Shown: positions 52,396-61,009 of the stretch, piece after piece
Numbering within the stretch: position 1 is the first letter of the stretch
How the letters are laid out: every line of letters starts with the position of its first letter
NCBI RefSeq assembly: GCF_009831215.1
Contig: NZ_WUTW01000003.1
Location: 462,049 to 526,048 of the forward strand
DNA from: Actinomadura rayongensis
GTDB lineage: Bacteria; Actinomycetota; Actinomycetes; Streptosporangiales; Streptosporangiaceae
Reading direction: 5' to 3'
DNA: 64,000 nucleotides
The notes under the pieces: model-generated
The model's database searches: none
What the model saw: the letters and a program-made list of their open reading frames with translations, nothing else
Told to the model about the DNA's origin: nothing
Made by a program: the position numbers and the translations under genes

Positions 52396-52430
52396 CCCTC
52401 CGGTGTGCTCGGGTCCCACACACCGGAGGG
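52396..52430 (+). promoter_or_regulatory. Stem-loop covering the haemoglobin ribosome binding site
   Basis: CCCTCCGGTGTG (52396–52407) pairs perfectly over 12 bp with CACACCGGAGGG (52419–52430). The right arm contains GGAGGG, the only Shine–Dalgarno sequence for the ATG at 52439. As a DNA dyad it could also be a protein-binding site. Confidence 0.65.
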
Positions 52431-52438
52431 ATGTCGGA

Positions 52439-52807
52439 ATGAGCATCTACGAATCCATCGGCGGCGAAGACGCGCTCGTCGCGGTCGTGGACGACCTCTA
52501 CGTGCGGATCCTCGCCGATCCTGAGCTGGCGGGCTTCTTCGCCGGGACGAACCTGCCCCGGCTCAAGGGGCGCCAGGTCGAGTTCTTCGGGCAGGCGCTC
52601 GGCGGGCCGATGATCTACGGCGGCGGGTCGATGAAGGACGTCCACCTCGGCCGGGGCATCGAGCGGCGGCACTTCGACCTCGTCGCCGGGCACCTCGTCG
52701 CGGCGCTCGGCGCGGCGGGCGTCCCGGACGACACCATCGCCGAGATCGCGTCGGTCGTGCTCCCGCTGGCCGACGACATCGTGGCGGACGGCGCGGCCGT
52801 CGAGTAG
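52439..52807 (+). CDS. glbN: Truncated haemoglobin, group I
   Basis: 122 residues, a full-length trHbI. Start MSIYESIGGEDALVAVVDDL; B10/E7 region GFFAGTNLPRLKGRQVEFFG; glycine motif LGGPMIYGGGSMKDVHLG; proximal histidine in GIERRHFDLVAGHL. It binds oxygen and nitric oxide and in mycobacteria detoxifies NO. Transcribed after the MFS gene with a 102-bp gap holding a stem-loop that masks its ribosome binding site, so translation may be controlled. Confidence 0.94.
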   Translation: MSIYESIGGEDALVAVVDDLYVRILADPELAGFFAGTNLPRLKGRQVEFFGQALGGPMIYGGGSMKDVHLGRGIERRHFDLVAGHLVAALGAAGVPDDTIAEIASVVLPLADDIVADGAAVE

Positions 52808-52944
52808 GCGACCTGCGGGGATTGCGCCGGAGCCGTCCGTTACATCCGCCCACTTTCGGTGGACCCCGTACGACTCCCGGCGTACTCCCGAAGCCGACTT
52901 CCGAGCGATGCCGGTCGCCCCTCGCGTCGCCTAGCGTGCTGGGC

Positions 52945-54606
52945 GTGACCTCCTCGTCCGCGCTGCGCCGCGTCCCGCCGCCGTCGGAATGGCCCGTCTG
53001 GGTCGTCCCGGCGGTGCTCCTCGCCGTCCAGATCGCCGGATCGTTCGGCGCGCAGCATCCGGGCGGCCGGTGGGGCGGCCACGAGGACCGGCTGCCCCCC
53101 GCAACGCCGCTGGACGCGCTCGGCGTGGCGCTGCTGGCGGCGGGCCCGCTGGCGCTGCTGCTGCGCCGCCGGGCGCCGGTGGCGGTGCTCGCCGCGACCG
53201 GCGCGGTCACCGCGTTCTACCTGCTGCGCGCCTACACCTACGGCCCGGTGATGCTGTCGCCGCTGGTCGCGATGGTCGGGGCGGTGACGGCGGGCCGCCG
53301 GCTCGTCGCCTGGACCGGGACGGCGGCGACGATCACCGGCTATCTCGTCCTGACCACGCTCATCGGCGTGCCGGGCGCCGAACGCGGCCATACCGGCGCG
53401 TTCTTCCCGGTCGACCGTCCCGGCGTGGACGGCGTGGCGGGCTCGCTCGGCTGGGCGCTGGTCGCGCTCGTGACCGGCGAGCTGCTGCGGGCGACGTCCC
53501 TGCGCGCCGCCGCCGCCGCGCGGACGCGCGCCGAGGAGGACCGGCGGCGCGCCAGCGAGGAGCGGTTGCGGATGGCGCGGGAGCTGCACGACGTCCTCGC
53601 GCACAACATCTCCATGATCAACGTGCGGGCGGGCGTGGCGCTGCACCTGCTGGACGACAACCCCGAGGAGGCCCGCAGTGCCCTGGCCGCGATCAAGGAG
53701 GCGAGCAAGGAGGCGCTGACCGAGATGCGCTCGGTGATCGGCGCCCTGCGCGCCGAGGGCGAGCGCGCGCCCCGCTCCCCCACGCCCGGGCTGGCCCAAC
53801 TGGACGACCTGGTCGACCGCGCCCGCGCGGCCGGCCTGGACGTCCTGCTCACGGTCACCGGCGACCGCCGCCCTCTCCCGGCGGGCGCGGACCTGGCGGC
53901 GTTCCGGATCGTCCAGGAGTCCCTGACGAACATCACCCGCCACGCGGGCCCGCCCCCGGTGACCGCCGACATCACGCTGACCTACACCCCGGACGCCTTG
54001 AGCCTGACGATCACGAACACGCCCACGCCACCGCCCGCCCACCCCGGCGCCCACCCGGGCGCCAACCTCACCAACAACCCGACGAGTAGCCCGACCAGCG
54101 GCAGACACGACAGCGCGGAAGTCACCGCGACCGGCGGCTCGACCGTCAGCCCGGCCAGCAGCGCGACCGGCAGTCCGAGGAGCAGTGGGGCCAGCGGCGC
54201 GAGGGACAGTGCGGCCAGCGGCCCGACCAGCGGCCCGAGCAGCGACGCAAGCAGCGACGCGACGGAAGGTGTGCCTGGCAGCCCGAACGGCAGCTCGAAC
54301 AGCGGCGCGAGCAGCGGCCCGAACAGCGGCCCGAGCAGCGACGCGACAGACAGTACGACCGGCGGCCCGAACAGCGGCCCGAGCAGCAGCCCGAACAGCA
54401 GCCCGAACAGCGACGCGACGGGCGGTGCGACGGACGGTGCGGCTGGCGGCCCGAACGGCAGCGCGGTCGAAGGCGCGGAGGGCGGCGCGCCGACGGGAAG
54501 CGGCCTGCGCGGAATGCGCGAACGCGTCACCGCCCTCAACGGCACGTTCAGCGCAGGTCCGGACTCTGAAGGAGGCTTCACCGTCCACGCGGAGATCCCC
54601 TGCTGA
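52945..54606 (+). CDS. NarL-type sensor histidine kinase with a repeat insertion in the ATPase domain
   Basis: 553 residues from the GTG at 52945. About five N-terminal membrane helices, a coiled coil, the HisKA_3 histidine in MARELHDVLAHNISMINVRA and the N-box FRIVQESLTNITRHAG. Where the ATP lid normally spans 10–20 residues, about 150 residues of Gly/Ser/Pro/Asn/Asp repeats (S-G-P-N-S-G-P-S-S-D type) are inserted; the terminal G-box GSGLRGMRERVTALNG then resumes. The G1 Asp box is not clear (LTITNTPTPP). No response regulator lies next to it. It may be active with a looped-out insert or be impaired. Confidence 0.85.
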   Translation: MTSSSALRRVPPPSEWPVWVVPAVLLAVQIAGSFGAQHPGGRWGGHEDRLPPATPLDALGVALLAAGPLALLLRRRAPVAVLAATGAVTAFYLLRAYTYGPVMLSPLVAMVGAVTAGRRLVAWTGTAATITGYLVLTTLIGVPGAERGHTGAFFPVDRPGVDGVAGSLGWALVALVTGELLRATSLRAAAAARTRAEEDRRRASEERLRMARELHDVLAHNISMINVRAGVALHLLDDNPEEARSALAAIKEASKEALTEMRSVIGALRAEGERAPRSPTPGLAQLDDLVDRARAAGLDVLLTVTGDRRPLPAGADLAAFRIVQESLTNITRHAGPPPVTADITLTYTPDALSLTITNTPTPPPAHPGAHPGANLTNNPTSSPTSGRHDSAEVTATGGSTVSPASSATGSPRSSGASGARDSAASGPTSGPSSDASSDATEGVPGSPNGSSNSGASSGPNSGPSSDATDSTTGGPNSGPSSSPNSSPNSDATGGATDGAAGGPNGSAVEGAEGGAPTGSGLRGMRERVTALNGTFSAGPDSEGGFTVHAEIPC

Positions 54607-54763
54607 CCCCGGGCACCGCGAGCCGCGCCGGGCGCCTCTGGCCTGCGCTGGACCGGCCCGACGACGTCCAATGTTCCTAGAATGACCCGAACCGACCGGC
54701 TACGGGCCTCTCTGGTCGGCTCCAAGGTCAGCGTCCTGGAATGCGGATGGCGGGTACGGGTTG

Positions 54764-55990
54764 ATGGATGCAACGGATCTGGCAGAAGCGCGCATCGAGG
54801 GCGCGGACAATGTCCTGGTCGCACCGTCGAAATTGCGCGACGATGATGCGATCAAGGACTTCTTCGGGTCCACGATCACGCCGGAGGACCTGGCTGCTGG
54901 TTCGATCGACCTGACGCAGAAGACCGTCTATCTGTGCGGCGACGTGTCCGAGGTGAGCGGTGACCACCTGCGGGCAGCGGCCCGGGTGTTCGTCGTCCGG
55001 GAGCTGTCGCACGGCTACCGCGAGGACGCCGGCAATCCGTGGACGATCATCGACCTCGGCCGAGTTCCGCTCCGCGTCCACGGCGTCGGCGTGTTCTACC
55101 GCCGCTTCTTCGACCTCGGCGCCGACCACTTCGGCCAGATCAGCACGGAACACCAGTTCCAGTCTCTGACCGAGTCCACCAAGACCGGGACGGCCCACCG
55201 CAGCGGAATCTATCTGACGCCCGTCACGCAGGACGGAGACGAGCTGCATTTCCGGCTGCTCCGGTGCTCCACGAATCTCTCCGGGCCCACCGAGAGCTTC
55301 CGTCCGACCGACACGAGCATCGTCGACGCCCTGAACCGCGAGGCAGCCGCCATCTTCCGGGGGCACGCGCCGCTGAACCACGTCCTCGCGCAGATCTACC
55401 ACAACACCCAGGCGACGGCCGAGCGCAAGCAGGCCAAGGCCAAGATCTCGTCCCACGCGGACAAGACGAAGGACATGCCCGTCAACGGCATCATGGCCTT
55501 CTGCACGTTCTATGACGGGCTCGACAAGCTGCAGCCCATGGCCGACGACGCCTTCGACTACGGCGTGAAGCGCGCCAGCGGCCTGACCCGGCTCCGCTTC
55601 CGCTTGAAGGCGACTGCGGAAGGCGACAGCGTCGCGCTCCCGCAGCAGTTCACCCTGACCCTCTATCCCGGGTCCGTGTTCTTCATGCCGCTGTCCACCA
55701 ACCGCCTCTACACGCACGAGATCCGGCCGTCGACGCTCGACGCCCACATGATTCCGACCCGTCTGGGCTACGTGGTGCGCTGTTCGAGCACCGAAGCCGT
55801 CCACAAGAACGGCCGGACGTTCCTCAAAGCGGGCGGTGATCTGGTGAAACTGGAGGCGCCCACCGAAGAGGGCATGGCCGAACTGCGCAGGATGTACGCC
55901 GAGGAGAACAAGAGCACGGGCTTCATCGACTACGGCGGCAAGTTCCTCTTCAGCATGAACGCGGGAGACTACGTTGCCCCCCGGATCTAG
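54764..55990 (+). CDS. Uncharacterised protein with 2OG-Fe(II) dioxygenase (AlkB-like) core
   Basis: 408 residues from the ATG at 54764. I recognise no named family. The first ~195 residues have no known domain. The C-terminal part has the pattern of AlkB-like dioxygenases: NHVLAQIYHNT, then the iron-binding HxD in KISSHADKTKDMPVNGIMAF (His231, Asp233), the distal histidine in NRLYTHEI (His318) and the 2-oxoglutarate arginine in PTRLGYVVRCSS (Arg339). A ~55-residue tail follows. Its reading frame overlaps the next gene, which carries the same motif set. GC content and codon use look lower than in neighbours. Confidence 0.7.
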   Translation: MDATDLAEARIEGADNVLVAPSKLRDDDAIKDFFGSTITPEDLAAGSIDLTQKTVYLCGDVSEVSGDHLRAAARVFVVRELSHGYREDAGNPWTIIDLGRVPLRVHGVGVFYRRFFDLGADHFGQISTEHQFQSLTESTKTGTAHRSGIYLTPVTQDGDELHFRLLRCSTNLSGPTESFRPTDTSIVDALNREAAAIFRGHAPLNHVLAQIYHNTQATAERKQAKAKISSHADKTKDMPVNGIMAFCTFYDGLDKLQPMADDAFDYGVKRASGLTRLRFRLKATAEGDSVALPQQFTLTLYPGSVFFMPLSTNRLYTHEIRPSTLDAHMIPTRLGYVVRCSSTEAVHKNGRTFLKAGGDLVKLEAPTEEGMAELRRMYAEENKSTGFIDYGGKFLFSMNAGDYVAPRI

Positions 55991-56744
55991 GATCTCGGAC
56001 GACGTCCTCTCCTACGACCTGCCTAGCAGGGAGAACCTGTTCGCCGAGCTGTACGCGTCGGTCCGCTGGGAAGACGTGGGCAAAGGCCGACGCGGCGCCG
56101 TGCTCACCAAGACCGACGAGACGGGCGGCGTGCCTCTCGTACGCACGACCACTCGCTACAGCACCCCGGCGCAGCGTTTCCGGCCAGTTCACGAACACCT
56201 GGCCCGAAGGATCGAGGAACATGCGGCGCTACCGGTCGGCTTGAACAACGCTCTCATCGAGACCTACACGAACGCCTACCGAAAGATGGGCGGCCATTCC
56301 GACCAGGCGCTCGATCTGGCCGACGAGTCGTTCATCGCCGTCTTCTCCTGCTACGAGCACCCTGAATCAGGCCCGTCAAGAAAGCTGATCTTCGAGGCGA
56401 AGGATCAGGACGGCGAGAAGTTCGAGATCCCCCTGACCCACAACAGCGTCGTCACGTTCTCCGTCAGCTCGAATCGGCGACTCAAGCACAAGATCGTGCT
56501 GGACGCGCCGACCCAGCCGACGGAGAACCAGTGGCTGGGCGTCACGTTCCGAACGTCGAAGACCCTGGTCCACTTCCGTGACGGACACCCCCATCTCCCG
56601 CAGGGCGCGCGCCTCACGCTGGCCGACGACGAGCAGCAGCACGAGTTCTACCGACTGCGACGCCGCGAGAACAACGAGACGGACTTCGTCTACCCCTCGT
56701 TGACGTGCACCGTCAGCGCGAGCGACCTGATGCCGCCCGTTTAG
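55974..56744 (+). CDS. AlkB-like 2OG-Fe(II) dioxygenase, paralogue of the preceding gene
   Basis: 256 residues from a TTG at 55974, which is eight bases after GGGAGA and overlaps the previous gene by 17 bp; no ATG or GTG start keeps the conserved part. The AlkB layout is compact: LNNALIETYTNAYRKMGGHSD (split here as NNALIETYTNAYRKMGG and HSD) with His108 and Asp110, IAVFSCYEH, then HNSVVTFSVSSNRRLKHKIV with His172, and QWLGVTFRTSKT with Arg193. So iron and 2-oxoglutarate ligands are all present. The substrate could be alkylated nucleic acid, protein or a small molecule. Coupled translation suggests the two paralogues form a complex. Confidence 0.75.
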   Translation: MPPGSRISDDVLSYDLPSRENLFAELYASVRWEDVGKGRRGAVLTKTDETGGVPLVRTTTRYSTPAQRFRPVHEHLARRIEEHAALPVGLNNALIETYTNAYRKMGGHSDQALDLADESFIAVFSCYEHPESGPSRKLIFEAKDQDGEKFEIPLTHNSVVTFSVSSNRRLKHKIVLDAPTQPTENQWLGVTFRTSKTLVHFRDGHPHLPQGARLTLADDEQQHEFYRLRRRENNETDFVYPSLTCTVSASDLMPPV

Positions 56745-56893
56745 AGGACATCTCCATCAGCTCGTCGGCGTGCCCAGCCGCTCGGGCCGAGTCGGGGGCC
56801 GCCGGTGGGCGCAGCCGCGGCGAGCGAGCGCGGCGGATGCCAGAGTTTTCCCAGAATCGATGGTTACGGTCTCCCCTCGTATCGAGAGGAGAG

Positions 56894-58399
56894 ATGGTGA
56901 TCAGAATTATCGGCCGGGTGTTCTACCCGTCGGCGACCGGAGCGGTCGCGGGTGTATTGCTCCTGGGCTCGGCCGTCGGCTGCATGACCGTGGCGAGCGC
57001 GGATGCTCCCCCTCCCAAGGCGCCGCCTGAATACAAGGTGAACGTCAACAAACCCGACGGATTGAGCGGGTACGTGTTCTACACCACCGGTCTCGGCGGG
57101 GTCAACGACAATGGAAAGCAGCCCACGGACGGCGGCGGCGCGACCGCGGAGCCGAAAAAGGAGAAGGGCGCCGGGTCGGTCGCCAGAATCATGACCAAGT
57201 CGGGTCAGGTGGTCTACCAGCGCGCCGCGCCCAAGGGCGAGCGGATCAACAACTTCCGCACCCAGACCTACCGGGGGAAGCCGGTGCTGACCTGGTGGCA
57301 GGGAGAGTCGCAAAGCGGCCACGGCGTCGGAACCGACTTCATCGCCGACGACCACTACAACATCATCGCGAGCTTCACCCCGTCCAACATGCCCGCCGAC
57401 GCGCACGAGTTCCGGCTCACCCCCGACGGAAAGGCGCTGGTCACCTCCTACGTGGAGAAGACCGTTGACCTGACCTCCGTCGGAGGCCCCAAGCACGGCA
57501 AGATCTACGACTGCATCGCCTCGGTCATCGACGTCGCCACCAAGCGGACGCTGTTCCAGTGGGACGCGTTGCAGCACGTCCCGGTCGCCGACACCTACGC
57601 CTCCTTCAAGGCCGAAAAGATCCTCGACCCGTACCACATGAACTCCATCGCGCTGGATCCCTCGGGAAACCTGGTCATTTCCCTGCGCCACACCTCCACC
57701 ATCTACAACATCAACCGGACCACCGGCGCGATCAACTGGCGGCTGGGCGGCAAGCACTCCACCTTCGCCCTCGGCAAGGGGATTCAGTTCTCCTACCAGC
57801 ACGACGCTGAAATGCCCAACGCCACCACGGTGTCGATGTTCAACAACAACGACGGCCCGCAAGTCCAAGGGACGCCCGCCCAGCGTCGGCTCAGCAGCCT
57901 GGAGTGGATCCATCTCGACCTGGCCGCCCGCAAGGCCACGCTGATCCGCAACCAGACCCATCCCGACGATCTGCGAGCCGCCGCCACCGGCAACATGCAG
58001 GCCCTTCCCAACGGCAACGCTTTCGGCAGCTGGGGCAACGCCGGGCACATCTCCGAATTCACGCCCGACGGGCAGATGCTCTACGACGCCGTCCCGGCCC
58101 GACGCACCTACCGGGCCTACTTCGACCCCTGGCGGGGATCACCCACCACCCCGCCGCAGCTGGTCCTCCCCGCGCAGGGAAAGACAGACGCGCGGGCGAT
58201 CTGGAACGGGGCCACCAACGTCGCCCAATGGCGAGTTCTCCACGGCCCCACCACCACCGACCTGACACCGCTCACCACCGTCGCCTGGCGCGGCTACGAC
58301 ACCACAATCCCGCTCAAGGACGAGCCGTCCGGCTACTACCAACTCCAAGCTCTGGACGCCCACGGCCACGTCCTGGTGCAGACCGCACCCGTCCACTGA
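56894..58399 (+). CDS. Secreted arylsulfotransferase-family protein
   Basis: 501 residues from the ATG at 56894 (a GTG three bases on has better spacing from AGGAG). A signal peptide with a possible lipobox (GSAVGC) leads to a beta-propeller protein. Family blocks include DAHEFRLTPDGKALVTSY, KILDPYHMNSIALDPSGNLV, TGAINWRLGGKHSTF and SYQHDAEMPNATTVSMFNN. These are typical of the Arylsulfotran_2 family, which in other bacteria transfers sulphate between phenols in the periplasm. The catalytic histidine of E. coli-type enzymes may correspond to the His in SYQHDAEM. Bases are less GC-rich than in most of the window. A strong hairpin follows. Confidence 0.87.
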   Translation: MVIRIIGRVFYPSATGAVAGVLLLGSAVGCMTVASADAPPPKAPPEYKVNVNKPDGLSGYVFYTTGLGGVNDNGKQPTDGGGATAEPKKEKGAGSVARIMTKSGQVVYQRAAPKGERINNFRTQTYRGKPVLTWWQGESQSGHGVGTDFIADDHYNIIASFTPSNMPADAHEFRLTPDGKALVTSYVEKTVDLTSVGGPKHGKIYDCIASVIDVATKRTLFQWDALQHVPVADTYASFKAEKILDPYHMNSIALDPSGNLVISLRHTSTIYNINRTTGAINWRLGGKHSTFALGKGIQFSYQHDAEMPNATTVSMFNNNDGPQVQGTPAQRRLSSLEWIHLDLAARKATLIRNQTHPDDLRAAATGNMQALPNGNAFGSWGNAGHISEFTPDGQMLYDAVPARRTYRAYFDPWRGSPTTPPQLVLPAQGKTDARAIWNGATNVAQWRVLHGPTTTDLTPLTTVAWRGYDTTIPLKDEPSGYYQLQALDAHGHVLVQTAPVH

Positions 58400-58446
58400 C
58401 CGCAGCACGGAAAAGAGCCGGCAGCCGAAGCCTCTTCTGATCCGTC

Positions 58447-58472
58447 AACGGCCCAGGAACCCCTGGGCCGTT
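58447..58472. terminator. Terminator after the arylsulfotransferase gene
   Basis: AACGGCCCAGG, four bases, CCTGGGCCGTT: a perfect 11-bp stem 48 bp after the stop. No long T run. Between 58473 and 58585 I see nothing else. Confidence 0.75.
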
Positions 58473-58585
58473 GTTCGTCCATCGGGGAAGGGCCGTCGCC
58501 TGGCAGGACGGGCGCGAGGCGCACGAGGATCTCGTCCAAGAGCCCGGCTTCCAGACATTGGCGGGCGGCACGGTCCGCAGGTCAT

Positions 58586-58747
58586 CTAGTGGGCGAACCA
58601 TCGGTGCGCGAGGGCGAGGACGGCGGTGCCGAGAGCGGTGCCGAGGGCGCAGGCGACGGCGTCCACTGCGGCGGACGTCGCCGCGTGCGCGAACCGGCGG
58701 ACGGCGCGGGCCCGGCGGGTGGACGGACGGCGGGACGCGGTGGTCAT
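58586..58747 (-). CDS. Possible small membrane protein
   Basis: 53 residues from the ATG at 58747, after GGGAGAACC. The first 20 residues are basic (MTTASRRPSTRRARAVRR) and the rest is one hydrophobic helix rich in Ala/Val/Leu ending HRWFAH. No family known. Coding is suggested by the ribosome binding site and by the membrane-protein composition; it could be chance in GC-rich DNA. Confidence 0.4.
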   Translation of the reverse strand: MTTASRRPSTRRARAVRRFAHAATSAAVDAVACALGTALGTAVLALAHRWFAH

Positions 58748-58946
58748 GGCCGGTTCTCCCTTCTCGGCCGGACGGTCGTCGGGTCTGGGCCCGGCCGGTG
58801 AAGAGCGTGCTGGCGTGCGGTGTTCGGTTTCGACACGGAAACGGCCAGAACAGAGTTCTCGTTCGATCCCCCAGGTCATCACGGATGGTGTTTGCTGGCG
58901 GACGGAACGCAACCGAACGAACCGGCACGTTGAGAGGGGCCGTGCG

Positions 58947-60245
58947 GTGGAACACGTTGATCCCGACGGGGTGCACGGGCGTGAGGAACTGCTCGCCGGG
59001 CTCCGGAGGCTCTTTCACGAGGGCGGGTGGAGCGTGCATCGTTTCGCCGCGGCCAGCGGTCTCGGGACGGCCACGATCCAAGGCATCCTCGACGGCTCGA
59101 CCAACGTGCCGCAGACCCGCACGCTGGAACTTTTCGTCCGGACCTGCGGCCAGGACTCCGCATCGTGGGTGCGTGCCCGGGGTCGCGTCGTCCGGGCGTC
59201 GAAGGAGGCCGCCCCCACCGGCGAGCCGAGCCGTCCGCCACGCGATGGGGGACTCGGGCCTTCTGCGGTCGCGCGGCCCCCGTCGAGACCCGGGGGACGA
59301 TGGGGGCCTCGTACGGCCGTCGCGGTGGCGGCCGTGTTACTGGCGGCGGTGGGGTGGGCGGTGACGCACCGCCGCCACGGCTCGACGGGCGGGCCGCCCG
59401 TGGCCGTCCTTCGCGACGTCCACAGGGCCGATCCCTGCTCGCTTCTCGACGCCGGGTCGCTCGCCGGTTTCGGCGCGACCAGGATCGACCCCGACTATGG
59501 GGCGCTGTCCCGGTGCGACGTCCTGCTGAGCCCGGACAACGATGCCGAGCCGACCGTGGACGTCGACCTCCACTTCGACGGTCCCTCGGCAGAGTCGCCG
59601 CCCGCGACGCGCACGACGAGAGTCGGCCATGTGAGCGTCACCGAAATGCCCGACGAGCCGGACCGGTGCATCCGGGACGTCCGGCTCGCCGACGGCGATC
59701 ACGTACGGATCACGGCGAAGAGGCTCAGGCACTCGGCGGCGGGACTGTGCACGATCGCCCAGGCCGTCACGGGCCGTGCGGTGGAGAGGCTGAACAACGG
59801 CACGGCGCCGGTTTACCGGGACCGGTTTCCGAAGAACTCGCTCGCCCTTCGCAACGCGTGCGACCTGCTCGATGACGAAGCGCTCAACGCGATTCCCGGT
59901 GCCGATGCGAAGAATCGGCACGCGGGTTTCGCCGGCTGGGACTGCACGTGGGACAGTGCCACGACCGATGCAGGCGTCGACGTGCAGTTCAACCAGGACG
60001 ACGATCTGGACGACGACGGGAAACCGGTACTGCTCGCGGGCAGGCGCTCCCATGTTGCCGCGGGTTACCAGGCCGACCACTCGTGCACTGTCGCCGTCGA
60101 GCACCGTCACTTCACCGACGCCGCCGGCGATCCCACCGTCGAGTTCGTCATGCTGACCGTGTACGGGCCGCAGGCGAACGCCGACCTCTGCACGACGGCC
60201 GAAGCGCTCGGAACGTCGGCGGCGTCCAAGCTGCCCGACGTCTGA
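58947..60245 (+). CDS. Membrane protein with N-terminal HTH and two DUF3558-like outer domains
   Basis: 432 residues from the GTG at 58947, eight bases after GAGAGGGG. Residues ~10–75 are a Cro/XRE-like helix-turn-helix (WSVHRFAAASGLGTATIQGI). A Pro-rich linker and one membrane helix (AVAVAAVLLAAVGWAV) follow. The outer part has two similar domains: ADPCSLLDAGSLAGFG ending RCDVLLSP, and NACDLLDDEALNAIPG ending DCTWDSAT, each with the two cysteines and (D)xC-LLD start of DUF3558-like lipoprotein domains. The design suggests a sensor that binds DNA from the membrane. No partner is evident. Confidence 0.7.
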   Translation: MEHVDPDGVHGREELLAGLRRLFHEGGWSVHRFAAASGLGTATIQGILDGSTNVPQTRTLELFVRTCGQDSASWVRARGRVVRASKEAAPTGEPSRPPRDGGLGPSAVARPPSRPGGRWGPRTAVAVAAVLLAAVGWAVTHRRHGSTGGPPVAVLRDVHRADPCSLLDAGSLAGFGATRIDPDYGALSRCDVLLSPDNDAEPTVDVDLHFDGPSAESPPATRTTRVGHVSVTEMPDEPDRCIRDVRLADGDHVRITAKRLRHSAAGLCTIAQAVTGRAVERLNNGTAPVYRDRFPKNSLALRNACDLLDDEALNAIPGADAKNRHAGFAGWDCTWDSATTDAGVDVQFNQDDDLDDDGKPVLLAGRRSHVAAGYQADHSCTVAVEHRHFTDAAGDPTVEFVMLTVYGPQANADLCTTAEALGTSAASKLPDV

Positions 60246-60388
60246 ACGCGACCGGTGGGACGATGCGACGTTCATCGTGGGGCCGAGCGTGCTGCCGGTG
60301 GCGCTCACCCGCACCGGAGCCGCACCACCGCCGGCGATCGGCCACCCATCACCGGATTGGCCAACACCCCTGGGGCAGCACAAAACGG

Positions 60389-60997
60389 TCAGGGGCGGAG
60401 GCCGTCGATGATGAGGCGGGCCAGGTGCGCCGAGCGGTCGGGGCTGGTCTCGGCGCCCGCGTGGCGGATCGCGGCGAAGGCGCCGGCGACGAGCGCCATC
60501 AGGTCGGCGGCGGTGACGTCCGGGCGGACGACGCGGGCGGCGTGCGCGCGGGCGAGCAGGTCCGCGACGTGGCGTGTCAGGTCGGCGGCCACCTGTGGGG
60601 CGGCGGTGCGCAGGTCGAACTCGGCGGCCGTGAGCGCGCTCTTGACCGTCGCGTTCTCGGCGCCGCTCGCCATCATGCGGGCCAGCAGCGCGAACACCGC
60701 CTCGGGGTCGCCGGTGGCGGCGAGCGCTTCGGCCTCCGCGATCAGGCGTTCGAGCTGGTCGGTCGCGACGGCGAGGTAGAGCGCCTCCTTCGTCGGGAAG
60801 TGGCGGTGGACGGTGCCGGGGCCGACGCCCGCGCGGCGTGCGATCTCGTCCAGGGAGACGTCGAGTCCTTCGGTGGCGAACAGCCGCTGCGCGGTCCGCA
60901 GGACGCGTTCGCGGTTGCGGCGCGCGTCGGCACGCAGAACGCGACCGCCGCCGGGCGTCCCCGGGGGCTCCGCGCCGGGCCGGATGGGTTCGGTCAT
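60389..60997 (-). CDS. TetR-family repressor of the SnoaL-like gene
   Basis: 202 residues from the ATG at 60997. The helix-turn-helix is GLDVSLDEIARRAGVGPGTV then HRHFPTKEALY, the subtype with VHRHFPTKEAL. It is divergent from a SnoaL-like gene; two direct repeats in the spacer are its probable binding sites. Confidence 0.9.
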   Translation of the reverse strand: MTEPIRPGAEPPGTPGGGRVLRADARRNRERVLRTAQRLFATEGLDVSLDEIARRAGVGPGTVHRHFPTKEALYLAVATDQLERLIAEAEALAATGDPEAVFALLARMMASGAENATVKSALTAAEFDLRTAAPQVAADLTRHVADLLARAHAARVVRPDVTAADLMALVAGAFAAIRHAGAETSPDRSAHLARLIIDGLRP

Positions 60998-61009
60998 GGT
61001 GGCCACAGC

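Noticed and set aside
54764..58399. Phage-defence island around the dioxygenase pair
   Set aside because: No nuclease, toxin, helicase or known defence domain nearby; the arylsulfotransferase is a secreted enzyme.
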